From positions 1 through 64,000 of the forward strand of contig NZ_JAVRIF010000009.1 in the NCBI RefSeq assembly GCF_031846185.1: a stretch of DNA of 64,000 bases, written 5' to 3'. The notes under the pieces were generated by a model, which was not told the origin of the DNA, did no database searches, and worked only from the letters and a program-made list of their open reading frames with translations. This DNA is from Thalassotalea_H castellviae (GTDB lineage Bacteria; Pseudomonadota; Gammaproteobacteria; Enterobacterales; Alteromonadaceae). Shown piece by piece: positions 17,403 through 27,060 of the stretch (positions are counted from its first letter, which is position 1; each line of letters starts with the position of its first letter). Position numbers and translations under genes: made by a program.

Positions 17403-18821
17403 ATGGACTATCAAACTACCGTATTAATAACTCTGATTATTTACAAAATAGTACTTATTTCCATTGGTATTTGGAGTAATAAACGCACGACAAACACGGA
17501 TGAATATTTTATCGGTGGCAGAGAATTAGGCCCTTGGGTCGCGGCAATTAGTGCAGCAGCAAGTGCTTCTTCAGCGTGGTCATTGTTAGGAATGAGCGGC
17601 GCAGCTTATTTACTCGGTTTATCAGCTATTTGGATAGTCCCATCAGTCGTTTTAGGTTATAGCTTTAACTGGTTATGGCTCGCGCCTCGTATGCAAAAAA
17701 AAGCCAAACAACAAAAGTCGGTCACCTTAAGTGACTTTATTGCTCAAGGACGTTCGCATAGTAAAGCCATCTTATGGCTATGTTCCTTATGTATCGTGTT
17801 TTCGTTTGCTTTCTATATCGCGGCACAATTTCAAGCAGCTGGAAATATGTTTAGCGACACTTTTGCGATGAGTGCTAACAACAGTATCATGCTTGGCACG
17901 GTTATCATCTTAATTTATACCTTATTAGGCGGCTTTTGGGCGGTTAGCATCACAGATACGTTACAAGGTTTATTAATGGTAGCAACAGCGATTATGCTCC
18001 CAACTGCCGCTATCTATGCAATTGGTGGTCCCATCGAATTATGGCAACAAATGCAATTGGTTTTTAATGAAACGCAATTAACTTGGTTTGGTGAACATCA
18101 AGGTATTTATGCGTTATTTTTTGTTTTAGGCACTTTTGGCATTGGATTGGGTAACCCCGGCCAACCCCATGTTGTTAATCGTTTAATGGCTCTAAAAGAT
18201 GAAAAAGCGGTTAAACAAGGCAAATATATTGGTATTGGTTGGTCTGTTATTATCTTTATTAGCATGCTTTTAGTGGGGTGGAGTGCAAAAGTTCTATTGG
18301 CAACTCCCGTGACTGGTGAGCAAGCACTTGTCACGTTGTCGCAACAAGTCTTTCATCCGGTACTTGCAGGCATAGTTGTTGCTGCCACTTTGTCTGCCAT
18401 CATGTCTACAGCAGACAGCCAGCTCTTAGTTGCCGCTAGTGCTATTTCATATGATGTCAGTTCACAGAAATCACGACAAAATTTAGTGTTATCACGCGTC
18501 ACGGTAATCGTAATGTGTGGCGTTGCCATGTGTTTAGCTATTTTTGCTCCAGAAGATATTTTTACCCGAGTGTTATTTGCTTGGAATGCTCTTGGTGCCG
18601 CATTTGGGCCATTAGTGATCATTATATTAATGGGCAGAATAATTTCTGGAAAGTTCACCTTTTTAGCAATATTGATTGGTTTTTTCACCACCGTTATTTT
18701 TAGCTTTTTCCCTCCACCACCAGGCGATGTCTTGGAACGTGTTTTACCTTTTGTATTAGCTTTTATTATTGCTTGGCTTGGTTCAACAAAAGAAGTAAAT
18801 CCGTTAGTTACTAAGAGATAG
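17403..18821 (+). CDS. Sodium/solute symporter (SSS family, PutP-like)
   Basis: A 472-aa inner-membrane transporter with about 13 helices, of the sodium:solute symporter family. It carries the family stretch TNTDEYFIGGRELGPWVAA followed by SAAASASSAWSLLGMSGAAY (helix 2, Na+ and substrate contacts as in PutP), GIGLGNPGQPHVVNRLMALKD (PutP-like signature, about 241-261) and SAIMSTADSQLLVAASAI (helix 8 Na2 site, about 333-350). These features point to the proline-type subgroup. The C-terminus is shorter than E. coli PutP (502 aa). Proline or a related amino acid is the likely substrate by inference. Second gene of a probable two-gene unit. Confidence 0.88.
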   Translation: MDYQTTVLITLIIYKIVLISIGIWSNKRTTNTDEYFIGGRELGPWVAAISAAASASSAWSLLGMSGAAYLLGLSAIWIVPSVVLGYSFNWLWLAPRMQKKAKQQKSVTLSDFIAQGRSHSKAILWLCSLCIVFSFAFYIAAQFQAAGNMFSDTFAMSANNSIMLGTVIILIYTLLGGFWAVSITDTLQGLLMVATAIMLPTAAIYAIGGPIELWQQMQLVFNETQLTWFGEHQGIYALFFVLGTFGIGLGNPGQPHVVNRLMALKDEKAVKQGKYIGIGWSVIIFISMLLVGWSAKVLLATPVTGEQALVTLSQQVFHPVLAGIVVAATLSAIMSTADSQLLVAASAISYDVSSQKSRQNLVLSRVTVIVMCGVAMCLAIFAPEDIFTRVLFAWNALGAAFGPLVIIILMGRIISGKFTFLAILIGFFTTVIFSFFPPPPGDVLERVLPFVLAFIIAWLGSTKEVNPLVTKR

Positions 18822-18950
18822 CTTTAAACCTTTAACACGATACCTTAAATAACACTCTCTACAAATTATTTTAGGAATGTTAATCATATTAAAGATAAAA
18901 AATGGAATCTTTTCTATAATCAAATAAACCAAATTTATAAGTGATCACCT

Positions 18951-19952
18951 TTGCGAAGAAAAAGCATTCCATTTTCTATCATGATACTGCTGTTAATCAT
19001 GAGCGTTATTTTCTTAGTTGTTAATTTAACTAAGTTTTGGCAAGTAGAAAAATACCCCGTTAGTATTGCCGTTTCAAAAACACCTCTATCAGCGCCATTT
19101 TATGTGGCAACGGCGATCAAGGCTTTTGATTCAACATGTGTAGAAGTAGAGATTAAAGACGTCATAGGCGGTGGTGTAGCCTTTAATAAAGTGATTAAAG
19201 GAGAAGTCGATTTTGCCACTAGCTCAGATTCCGTAATTGCGTTTCAAAGTTTAAACCGACTCCCCTTTGTAACACACGCAATGTTTGCTCAATCTGATAA
19301 TGATGTCAAACTCATCACCCGTTCTGATGATAACCTAGCGGGGATTTCATCCTTACAAGGAAAAATCATTGGCGTAACAAAAAAAACCGCCAGTGAATAC
19401 TTTTTAAGTACTTTACTAGCCATTGATGGTGTAAACGCACAAGATGTGTCATTAGTTCATTATGAACCCGCGAAATTGGTTGATGGTTTAATGAATAATG
19501 AAGTAGATGCTATAGTTCCTTGGGAGCCATTCGCATTTCAAAGCAAACAAATATTTGATAAAAAAGTAACTATTCATGACACAAAAAACTTAAATACACT
19601 GAGTTTTAACTTAGTATCATTAGTCCCAGATAGAGATCGCATCGAAAAAGCAACATGTGTTTTGCAGGGGTTAAATACCGCGATTAACTATATCGCTTCT
19701 CACCCTGACAAAGCGAAAGAGATAATAAGCAGTAAACTTGATTTATCGACAGAATTTATTAATTGGATATGGCCAGATTATCTTTTTAAACTAGAATTAA
19801 ACCAATCATTATTGCTTAATTTAAATTCTCAAACCGCTTGGCTTGCTGAAACACATTCAAATATATTTAAACAAGTGCCTAACATGAATCAGTTTGTTGA
19901 CAGCAGAGCGATACTGCAAGTTAACCCAAGTGCGGTGAATATTAGCCGATAA
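18951..19952 (+). CDS. Membrane-anchored ABC-type substrate-binding protein (NMT1/SsuA-like)
   Basis: A 333-aa periplasmic-binding protein fold of the NMT1/THI5/SsuA type. The likely TTG start gives RRKS followed by an uncleaved-looking helix (about 10-27), so the domain is probably tethered to the inner membrane facing the periplasm; an ATG at 18981 is an alternative. Family features include SIAVSKTPLSAPFYVATAIKAF, GGGVAFNKVIKGEVDFATSSD and NEVDAIVPWEPFA. No permease or ATPase gene is nearby. Instead a membrane diguanylate cyclase follows after 36 nt, suggesting that this protein senses a ligand for c-di-GMP signalling rather than transport. That role is inference. Confidence 0.75.
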   Translation: MRRKSIPFSIMILLLIMSVIFLVVNLTKFWQVEKYPVSIAVSKTPLSAPFYVATAIKAFDSTCVEVEIKDVIGGGVAFNKVIKGEVDFATSSDSVIAFQSLNRLPFVTHAMFAQSDNDVKLITRSDDNLAGISSLQGKIIGVTKKTASEYFLSTLLAIDGVNAQDVSLVHYEPAKLVDGLMNNEVDAIVPWEPFAFQSKQIFDKKVTIHDTKNLNTLSFNLVSLVPDRDRIEKATCVLQGLNTAINYIASHPDKAKEIISSKLDLSTEFINWIWPDYLFKLELNQSLLLNLNSQTAWLAETHSNIFKQVPNMNQFVDSRAILQVNPSAVNISR

Positions 19953-19988
19953 ACGGACTGTTTAACGTCATTTTATAAGGATATAAAA

Positions 19989-21272
19989 ATGAAAATGAGC
20001 CTCACCCAGCGCATATACTTTTTCACCGCAAGTTGTTGCATGATATTTATTTTCTTAGTGGCTAGTATTATTCGTTCATCAGAAGTCATTGAACAGGCAA
20101 TCGAACAAGAAAACTACGCACAAAACCTTGTTACTCATACCAACATATTAAAACAATTGATCATTAATAACGATATTTATAAGGATAATTATAACGCCTC
20201 TACATGGCATGATTCTCAACGAAAACTGGCCATGATCCTGAAAGATTCCCCGACACTCACTCCGCAAGAACAAACATTAAAAAACAGTATCAATAGCCAA
20301 AACCTTAGTGTGATACGCTTATTTCAAAAAATTAACGAAAATAAGTTACATAATGCCAGTGAAGCGATTAAAGCCCACTTAAAAAATCGATTAATTATTC
20401 AACTTGAAACCATTCGAGGTGATTCTGAACAATTATCCACTATCGCCCAAAAAAATATTCATCATGTGTTAAAACAGGAAGTTGCAATTATTGTGATTAT
20501 ATTAGCGGTGTGTATTTTCCTACTTACCTTTGGCGCTCATCATTTAACGAAGGTATTTAAAACTTCTATGAATGAAATTAAAGATGCTTTTCAAGCTAAT
20601 CACAGTGGCCACTTTGAAGAAATAAAATTATCAAATCATTCTCAAGAATTTGAAAATATTGCGAATGCTTTTAATGCCATGAATGAAAAGTTGAGTAAAA
20701 CAACGGTTTCTTTACAGGTAATGAAACAAGTTGTTGAAGAAAGAACTCATGTGCTAGAAGAGCTTTCAAATACAGACCCATTAACCAAAGTAGCAAATCG
20801 CAGAGCTTTATTCGACCGCGGTCATATCGAAATTTCACGGGTACAACGTTCACAGAATAATTTAACGATTATTCTACTCGACTGTGATCTTTTTAAAGAA
20901 TTTAATGATAAATATGGTCACTTAGTCGGTGATGAAGTATTAATGCATATCTGTGAAATTTGTACTAAAGAGATCCGTGAAATTGACTTTTTAGGTCGAT
21001 ATGGCGGTGAAGAATTTGTCATAATACTGCCAGATTGCGATATTGCTGGAGGATTAGAAACAGCACGGCGTATTCAAGACTCTTTAGCGCGTCATTGTAT
21101 GTCCGTTGACAATAAAGAAATTAATATGACCCTTAGTATTGGTATTGCTACCTTTAATGAAAAGCATCAATCCTTTGAAGAACTCATTAACGATGCGGAT
21201 CGCGCCATGTATCTTGCTAAAGAAAACGGTCGAAATAGAATAGAAGTATATAAAAGCCAAAATTTACATTAA
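19989..21272 (+). CDS. Membrane diguanylate cyclase with periplasmic sensor region
   Basis: A 427-aa GGDEF protein predicted to make cyclic di-GMP. A first helix (about 10-28) and a second (about 160-183) enclose a roughly 130-residue helical periplasmic domain. A HAMP-like segment (about 184-236) and coiled coil lead to the GGDEF domain, where LGRYGGEEFVIILPD lies near residue 338. REID sits five residues before GGEEF, fitting an inhibitory I-site. A good ribosome-binding site (AAGGAT) precedes the ATG. The 36-nt gap to the upstream binding-protein gene suggests an operon and a receptor-cyclase partnership. Confidence 0.9.
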   Translation: MKMSLTQRIYFFTASCCMIFIFLVASIIRSSEVIEQAIEQENYAQNLVTHTNILKQLIINNDIYKDNYNASTWHDSQRKLAMILKDSPTLTPQEQTLKNSINSQNLSVIRLFQKINENKLHNASEAIKAHLKNRLIIQLETIRGDSEQLSTIAQKNIHHVLKQEVAIIVIILAVCIFLLTFGAHHLTKVFKTSMNEIKDAFQANHSGHFEEIKLSNHSQEFENIANAFNAMNEKLSKTTVSLQVMKQVVEERTHVLEELSNTDPLTKVANRRALFDRGHIEISRVQRSQNNLTIILLDCDLFKEFNDKYGHLVGDEVLMHICEICTKEIREIDFLGRYGGEEFVIILPDCDIAGGLETARRIQDSLARHCMSVDNKEINMTLSIGIATFNEKHQSFEELINDADRAMYLAKENGRNRIEVYKSQNLH

Positions 21273-21337
21273 ATCAAAGCTTTACCCTATATACTGTTCG
21301 ACTTTACTTTACGCTACGCTGTATGAGCGAATGTCTC

Positions 21338-21377
21338 GTACAAGGTTTCATTAATTAAAATGCAATGAACCTTGTAC
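21338..21377. repeat. Inverted repeat between convergent genes
   Basis: GTACAAGGTTTCATT pairs with AATGAACCTTGTAC (one bulged base) around an 11-nt loop. It lies between the convergent diguanylate cyclase and efflux-adaptor genes and may end both transcripts, though it lacks a T-tract on either side. Confidence 0.5.
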
Positions 21378-21436
21378 CTAGCATAACAAGCAAAGTCTAT
21401 TGCCCAAAATACCAAGACTATTTAGCCGTTAAAAGC

Positions 21437-22561
21437 TTATAAATGGGTTGATGCGGTAACCGCTAATGCCTGATCTTTTCTGACTTTTTGGCCATCACTT
21501 AATCGCTCTCCGCCTCTGACAACCACTTGCTCGCCTTCACCTAAAGCACCGATAACAGAAACCCAACGTCCAACGCCCTGCCCGACAAGTACATTAACTT
21601 TTTTCGCCTGATTTTCTTCATTTACCGTTAACACGAAAGTTTCATTTTCTCTAAGTACCAGCGCGTCTCTTGGAACCATAGTCGCTTGCTTACTATTTTG
21701 CTTAGGCAACGAAACAGTTACAGCCGAACCAGCAATTAAGTTTAAGTCATCTGCTGCTAATCTTACTTCAAAAGTACGTGATATTTGATCTCCAGCTTTA
21801 CTCCAAGTTCTAACCGGTAATTCAATTAATTTATCTTGCCATTTCACTAATACTTGCGCATCTGCTTGTAAAAATTTTGCTATCGCCAATGGAGCGGAAA
21901 CCTTTATATCTAAATGTTTGGTATCAACAAGTTGTATTAACGGTCGTCCTAATGTGATTAATTCTCCAAGATGAGCGAAACGTTGGCTTATATTCCCTGA
22001 AAATGGCGCTTTTATCGCAGACTTTTCAATATCAAGCTCCGTTTGTTTTACCTGCATTTCAAGCGCAATCACTTCGTTTTTAGCTATGGCTAAATCTTTG
22101 ATTATCCGTTCAAGTTCACTGAGGGAAGTGTTATTTTTTTGATTTAAAGTAGAAAGTCGTTTTTGTTGTTTAGTTAAGTAGCTAACATTCGCTTGGTGTT
22201 GTTTAACTTGCGCTTGCTGTCTTGCTAATTGTAATTTCAAATGCCTATTGTCGATGTTAGCAATTAAATCTCCTTTTTTTACTTGCTTGCCAACATCCTC
22301 AATCCATAATAGTTGTCCCGTTTGCTCTGCAGAAATAGGTGAATTCTTTCGACTAACGACATTACCCGGCAACCACATAGTAGGATTCACTAGCTCTGTT
22401 TTAGCCAATTCAACACTCACTAAATGACCTTTGTCTTGCCCTTCTTGATAATATAAAGCTTGGACTGAAAAACTGGCTAAGCTTATCGTGAACAATGAAA
22501 ACGTCACTATTTGATTGAATAATGACTGGCGGATTTTATTTTTCACCTGAAGATATTTCAT
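21437..22561 (-). CDS. RND efflux periplasmic adaptor (membrane fusion protein)
   Basis: A 374-aa HlyD/AcrA-type adaptor that links an RND pump to an outer-membrane channel. It has an N-terminal signal or anchor (LFNQIVTFSLFTISLASFSVQAL), a lipoyl half-motif (PISAEQTGQLLWIEDVGKQVKKGDLIANID, about 78-107), a coiled-coil hairpin (about 108-170), the second lipoyl half (KSAIKAPFSGNISQRFAHLGELI), and beta-barrel and membrane-proximal domains ending with VVVRGGERLSDGQKVR. SD TAGGAG lies upstream of the ATG. It is the second gene after the RND permease, 16 nt downstream of it, the reverse of the common order. Confidence 0.9.
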   Translation of the reverse strand: MKYLQVKNKIRQSLFNQIVTFSLFTISLASFSVQALYYQEGQDKGHLVSVELAKTELVNPTMWLPGNVVSRKNSPISAEQTGQLLWIEDVGKQVKKGDLIANIDNRHLKLQLARQQAQVKQHQANVSYLTKQQKRLSTLNQKNNTSLSELERIIKDLAIAKNEVIALEMQVKQTELDIEKSAIKAPFSGNISQRFAHLGELITLGRPLIQLVDTKHLDIKVSAPLAIAKFLQADAQVLVKWQDKLIELPVRTWSKAGDQISRTFEVRLAADDLNLIAGSAVTVSLPKQNSKQATMVPRDALVLRENETFVLTVNEENQAKKVNVLVGQGVGRWVSVIGALGEGEQVVVRGGERLSDGQKVRKDQALAVTASTHL

Positions 22562-22577
22562 AATAAACTCCTAATAA

Positions 22578-25500
22578 TTAAATGATTTGATTGTTAGAAA
22601 CTTGGCCAATTAACGTGTGATTTGTAGCTTTTTCTCTGAGGGCATTTGGCATAAAATCTTGTTTGCTCAAACGCAATAAACAAGGCAATAGCACAATAGT
22701 AAATAAGGTACTCATCGCCAGCCCTCCCACAATGACTGCAGCTAATCCTCGATAAATAACACTACCTGCACCCGGTATTAACAATAACGGCAACATGCCA
22801 AAAAAGCTGGTTAAGGTACTCATAAAGATAGGACGTAATCGTAACCTTAATGCCTGCTCAACGGCCGCCACTCTTTTCAAGCCTTGTGCTTGACCTAAGC
22901 GTGTTTGATGTACCAATAAAATAGCGTTATTAACGACTAAGCCCAATAAAATCACAAAGCCAATCATGGTCAATAAATCTAGCGGTTGAAAAACAAATAC
23001 ATTTAACCCCTGCAAAGCTAGTACGCCACCAACCGTTGCTAATGGAATGGTGATCACAACTAATAAACTATCTTTAATCGACTTAAATAATGCCGCCATT
23101 AACAAGAATAAAATGACTAAAGCAAAGGCAAAATTTTCCGCCATTAAACCAATTGCTTTTTCTAACTGATCAGCGCTACCGCCATAAATAATATTGCCAT
23201 CGCTGGGTAAAGCAGCTTTTAGTTTAGGCTCTACTTCTTTTTTCAAGACGGCTATGGTTTGCTCTAATGACCAACCTTGCGGGGGATTGATATTCAAACT
23301 AATAGTACGATTTCCATCAATTCGAGTTAAACGTGAAGGCCCTACCGTGCGAGTAATATCGACAAGCTCAGACAATTGGGTAATCGAACCACTTCCGGTT
23401 ACCACAGGTACATCAGCTAAGTTGTCAGGATCATCCCATCCTTCTGAACGTAAAATCATATTTAAACGTTTACTACCATTAAAGTACTCGCCGACATAAA
23501 GTCCATCACCTAAAGTCCTTACAACCTGACCTAAACGACGACGATCCCAACCTTGTTCTAATATATTTCTATCATTAGGCGTTAACCGCAATTCAGGCTC
23601 AGCATCTTCAGTACTTGGATTTGCTTGAACACGCGCTTGTGGAATTGCAGCTTTAACCCACTCAACGCCTTGGCGGGCAGCACTTTGTAATGCTTTAGTA
23701 TCTGTGGACTGTAAATTCATTCTCACTTGTCGACCACCGCCAAAGCCCCCAAATAAGTTCCCCTGATAAGCAAAAGCTTGAGTATCAGGTAAATCCACTA
23801 ACACTTCATTTCTGACAATGTCTAATAATTCATTTACTTTAGATTGATCTTTTGCTCTTACCCCTATATTGCCGCCAAATGGACCACTGAAAAGATAATA
23901 ATTTTTGAGTGCTGGTTCTTTAGTGCCATCCATATAAGGCTTTAATCGATCAACAATAGGTTGAACAACTTCACGTTCTATGGTGTTAATATTCGCGCCA
24001 GGAGGAAACTGTAAATTGCCATCGACAGCATCACGTTTAACCGGTGGTAAATAATCTAACGTTGGAATTGCAAGATAAGTGATCACCAAAGGAAGCATTA
24101 ATAAACCAGATGCCACACTGAGACGTTTTTTACGAGTATGAGTTAACGACATTACTTTAGCGGTTAACCTTGCCCAAAGCTTAGCGTTAGGATCTTCAAT
24201 CGTTTGTTGGTTTAATAAATATTTAGCCAAAACCGGCAGCAACACGACCGCGACAATTAATGATACCGAAACCGCAATTGCGATAGTTAAGGCTAAATCA
24301 CCAAATAGCTGCCCTTCGATATCTTTTAAGAAAAATACCGGCAGAAATATTGCCACCGTTGTTGCAGTAGATGCTAGTAATGCCCCCCATACTTGTTGTG
24401 CCCCTTGCTCTGAACTTTGATGATTATCAAGTCCTTTATCACGCATTCGAAGAATATTTTCTAACACGACAATTGCCGCATCTAATACCATACCAACGGC
24501 AAAGGCTAAACCCGCTAAAGAAATGACGTTTAACGATCTACCGGTAATTTCTAAAACAATAAAGGTGCTCAATAAACTGATGGGAATTGCCGTAGCAATA
24601 ATAAGAGTGGCGCGCATTCTACGGATAAAAAACCACAAAATTGATAACGATAAAATAACACCGGCGAAAAGATTACTGGTGACTAAATTTATTGCTCGAT
24701 AAATAAATACCGAGGCATCAAATGATTGCACCATCACCAGTTGTTTATCAGCAAGTACCTCATTGTTAAGGGAGGCTACTTCTGCCTTCACTCGATTCAA
24801 TGTTTCTAAAACATTCGCGCCATTAGCTCGATCAATTCTTAATGAAAAAGCAGGATTACCATTTTGCACGGCAATATTTTGTTTGTCCGGTCGAGCTAAT
24901 TCAACTTTCGCGATATCAGCAAGACGAATATTACTGCCATTGCGTGATTCTAAAATAAGGTTTTCAAGTTCATCTACTTTATATTTACCATTAAACCTTA
25001 AGGTATATTGCCGACGTCCTACGTCAACAAATCCACCAGAAATATCATTCGTTGCAGAAACGAGCGAAATCAATTGTGGGATTTGAATGCCATATTCTGC
25101 GGCTTTTATCGGATCAAATCTTATTTGTAATTCTTCTCTATTTTGTTGAGTAAAAGTTTGTACACTGGCGACCCCTTCTACGGCTTCAATACGAGGTCGA
25201 ATAGTGTCATTGGTAAAATCTATATATTCATCTATTGATTTGTTATTACCGGGCAGTGCTTGTAAAAAGAAAAACGTTAAAGCGGGGTTTGCTCCCCCAA
25301 AGCCACCTAACATGATCCGAGGCGGCAATGCATCACGAGGTAAACTCGGAACCCTTGTCATGCGGCTGATCACTTCAATCAAGGTTTGCTCCATGTTTGT
25401 GCCGACATTAAATTCTAAGTTGATATAAGAGCTGCCACGATTAGCAAAGGCATTTATTGCAGTTAATCCTGGAATACCGCGTAATACTTGCTCCTGAGGT

Positions 25501-25694
25501 TCTATCAACTCTGACTCAACCTCTTGTGGAGAAGCTGCTCGCCAAAACGTTTGCACGGCAATACGGGGACGTTCAATATCAGGAAATAATTGCACTGGTA
25601 GTTTGAATAAACTGATAAATCCTACTAACAAAATTAAAGCAACACCCACAGCTACCGCTGCGGGGCTTGTTAATGCACTTGACGTTAATTTCAT
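22578..25694 (-). CDS. RND-family efflux permease (AcrB/HAE1-like)
   Basis: A 1038-aa proton-driven inner-membrane pump of the AcrB superfamily, with 12 helices and two large periplasmic loops (about 35-330 and 560-860). Visible landmarks are the N-terminal LPVQLFPDIERPRIAVQTFW, the helix-4 stretch ISLAGLAFAVGMVLDAAIVVLENI with the paired-acid site (the V-L-D-A motif at about 404-407 of the relay region) and the C-terminal LTSFFGMLPLLLIPGAGS. A glycine-rich loop (FGGFGGGRQVRMNL) lies in the second periplasmic part. It is first in a two-gene operon with the adaptor. No outer-membrane channel gene is adjacent, so a TolC-like protein elsewhere is presumably used. Substrates unknown. Confidence 0.92.
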   Translation of the reverse strand: MKLTSSALTSPAAVAVGVALILLVGFISLFKLPVQLFPDIERPRIAVQTFWRAASPQEVESELIEPQEQVLRGIPGLTAINAFANRGSSYINLEFNVGTNMEQTLIEVISRMTRVPSLPRDALPPRIMLGGFGGANPALTFFFLQALPGNNKSIDEYIDFTNDTIRPRIEAVEGVASVQTFTQQNREELQIRFDPIKAAEYGIQIPQLISLVSATNDISGGFVDVGRRQYTLRFNGKYKVDELENLILESRNGSNIRLADIAKVELARPDKQNIAVQNGNPAFSLRIDRANGANVLETLNRVKAEVASLNNEVLADKQLVMVQSFDASVFIYRAINLVTSNLFAGVILSLSILWFFIRRMRATLIIATAIPISLLSTFIVLEITGRSLNVISLAGLAFAVGMVLDAAIVVLENILRMRDKGLDNHQSSEQGAQQVWGALLASTATTVAIFLPVFFLKDIEGQLFGDLALTIAIAVSVSLIVAVVLLPVLAKYLLNQQTIEDPNAKLWARLTAKVMSLTHTRKKRLSVASGLLMLPLVITYLAIPTLDYLPPVKRDAVDGNLQFPPGANINTIEREVVQPIVDRLKPYMDGTKEPALKNYYLFSGPFGGNIGVRAKDQSKVNELLDIVRNEVLVDLPDTQAFAYQGNLFGGFGGGRQVRMNLQSTDTKALQSAARQGVEWVKAAIPQARVQANPSTEDAEPELRLTPNDRNILEQGWDRRRLGQVVRTLGDGLYVGEYFNGSKRLNMILRSEGWDDPDNLADVPVVTGSGSITQLSELVDITRTVGPSRLTRIDGNRTISLNINPPQGWSLEQTIAVLKKEVEPKLKAALPSDGNIIYGGSADQLEKAIGLMAENFAFALVILFLLMAALFKSIKDSLLVVITIPLATVGGVLALQGLNVFVFQPLDLLTMIGFVILLGLVVNNAILLVHQTRLGQAQGLKRVAAVEQALRLRLRPIFMSTLTSFFGMLPLLLIPGAGSVIYRGLAAVIVGGLAMSTLFTIVLLPCLLRLSKQDFMPNALREKATNHTLIGQVSNNQII

Positions 25695-26152
25695 AAATGA
25701 CTCCGCCGCTTTTTATATAGTTTTAGCGATAAGTTATTGCTCATTAATTCATCATTAGTGAGCAATGACAGAAGATAAAGTGAGCTTACGTTCAACGGAA
25801 AGTAAAATAGGATAGAAAGCAGGTTAGAAATTCTTTGTTAAACTCAGACACATATTGCAATACATTACTTTGTCACATTTAAAGAACAAATTAACCACGA
25901 AGATTGTTCATATAAATCTACATTATCAGCAATTGTAAAAGTGAAGTTTTACGCTTAATCATGCTAATAACAAATTGACTATGTTAGTATTTAAAAACAC
26001 AAAGCTCGGCTTGGTATTCTGTTTTTGTTCGAGCATTTAACCGCTAAGTTTATTTATGATCAGGACTTGCTAAGCATTTAAATGATAGCCCTTTAAAAAA
26101 GTAATCCGTAATATCGCAAATAAAAACTCAGCACTTAACAATAGAATCAAAA
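25695..26152. other. Divergent intergenic region between RND operon and fdhD
   Basis: About 460 AT-rich bases holding the promoters of both operons. An arm pair GAACAA / TTGTTC lies around 25880-25912, too short and spaced to call an operator with confidence. No regulator gene for the pump is adjacent. No ORF or structured RNA recognised. Confidence 0.3.
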
Positions 26153-27058
26153 ATGCCAGAACTTTTGAGTCATAAAACGAATAAAATTACCTATGCTCAT
26201 GGGCAAAGGCAGGTAAGCCATGATCAAGTGATTGCCGAACAACCTTTGCAGATCAGGCTAAGCTTTTATGAACAGCCAGCAATCAGCGACCCCAAAATGT
26301 TGACTCAATCTTCCTCACGTATATTTTCTATCACCATGAGAACCCCTGGTGACGATGAACAATTAATTCTCGGCTTATTATTATCTGAAGGGATCATCAG
26401 TCATATCGATGACATTGAATCAATCGCCATTGAACAACTTGATTCAAGTCAACAATCATCAATAGTAAATAAAGAAAATAGTTGGGAAGTTAAATTAACA
26501 AAAAAAGTGAAAGTTAATTTATCAAGTCTTGAACGCTACCAATTGACCTATAGTAGTTGTGGTTTATGTGGCACAACATCGTTGAAGGCACTTGAACTAA
26601 AATCGCCACCGCAATCTCCTGCTGCAGCACATTGGCTAAATGCAACTAGCTTAGGCCATTGGCCAAACATGATGAGAGACCAGCAACAATTATTTGAAAC
26701 GACCGGTGGTTGTCATGCGGCGGCCCTTTTTAATGAACAAGGGAAGTTGTTATTGATTAAGGAAGATATAGGCCGTCATAATGCCGTAGATAAGCTTTTA
26801 GGGGCTTGCCTTCAAAAGCAATTAATTCAACGTGCAGATACACAATTAGCCATGGTTATCAGTAGCCGTGTTAGTTTTGAAATTGTTCAAAAAACGGTGA
26901 TGGCAGGTATTGGTGTGTTAATCGCTGTTGGTGCGGTGTCTAACTTAGCTATATTAGCAGCAAAACGTTTTGATTTAACCTTAATTGGCTTTACTACTTG
27001 TGAGTCTTTCAATCTTTATCATGGTGAGTGGCGAATGTTGCCGTCTTCAAAGGATTAA
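26153..27058 (+). CDS. fdhD: FdhD, sulfurtransferase for formate dehydrogenase maturation
   Basis: A 301-aa FdhD-family cytoplasmic protein. FdhD receives sulfur from IscS and sulfurates the molybdenum bis-MGD cofactor before insertion into formate dehydrogenase. The active-site CxxC is in YSSCGLCGTTSLKAL (about 133-147). TTGGCHAAALF, EDIGRHNAVDKLLGA and VISSRVSFEIVQK are further family blocks. Compared with E. coli FdhD (277 aa) it is slightly longer at the N-terminus. The stop lies directly before the start of the molybdoenzyme gene, so the two are co-transcribed, matching maturase and client. Confidence 0.94.
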   Translation: MPELLSHKTNKITYAHGQRQVSHDQVIAEQPLQIRLSFYEQPAISDPKMLTQSSSRIFSITMRTPGDDEQLILGLLLSEGIISHIDDIESIAIEQLDSSQQSSIVNKENSWEVKLTKKVKVNLSSLERYQLTYSSCGLCGTTSLKALELKSPPQSPAAAHWLNATSLGHWPNMMRDQQQLFETTGGCHAAALFNEQGKLLLIKEDIGRHNAVDKLLGACLQKQLIQRADTQLAMVISSRVSFEIVQKTVMAGIGVLIAVGAVSNLAILAAKRFDLTLIGFTTCESFNLYHGEWRMLPSSKD

Positions 27059-27060
27059 TT

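Noticed and set aside
27028..27060. Upstream start for the molybdoenzyme overlapping fdhD
   Set aside because: The ATG at 27061 has its own ribosome-binding site and the extension does not resemble the family.
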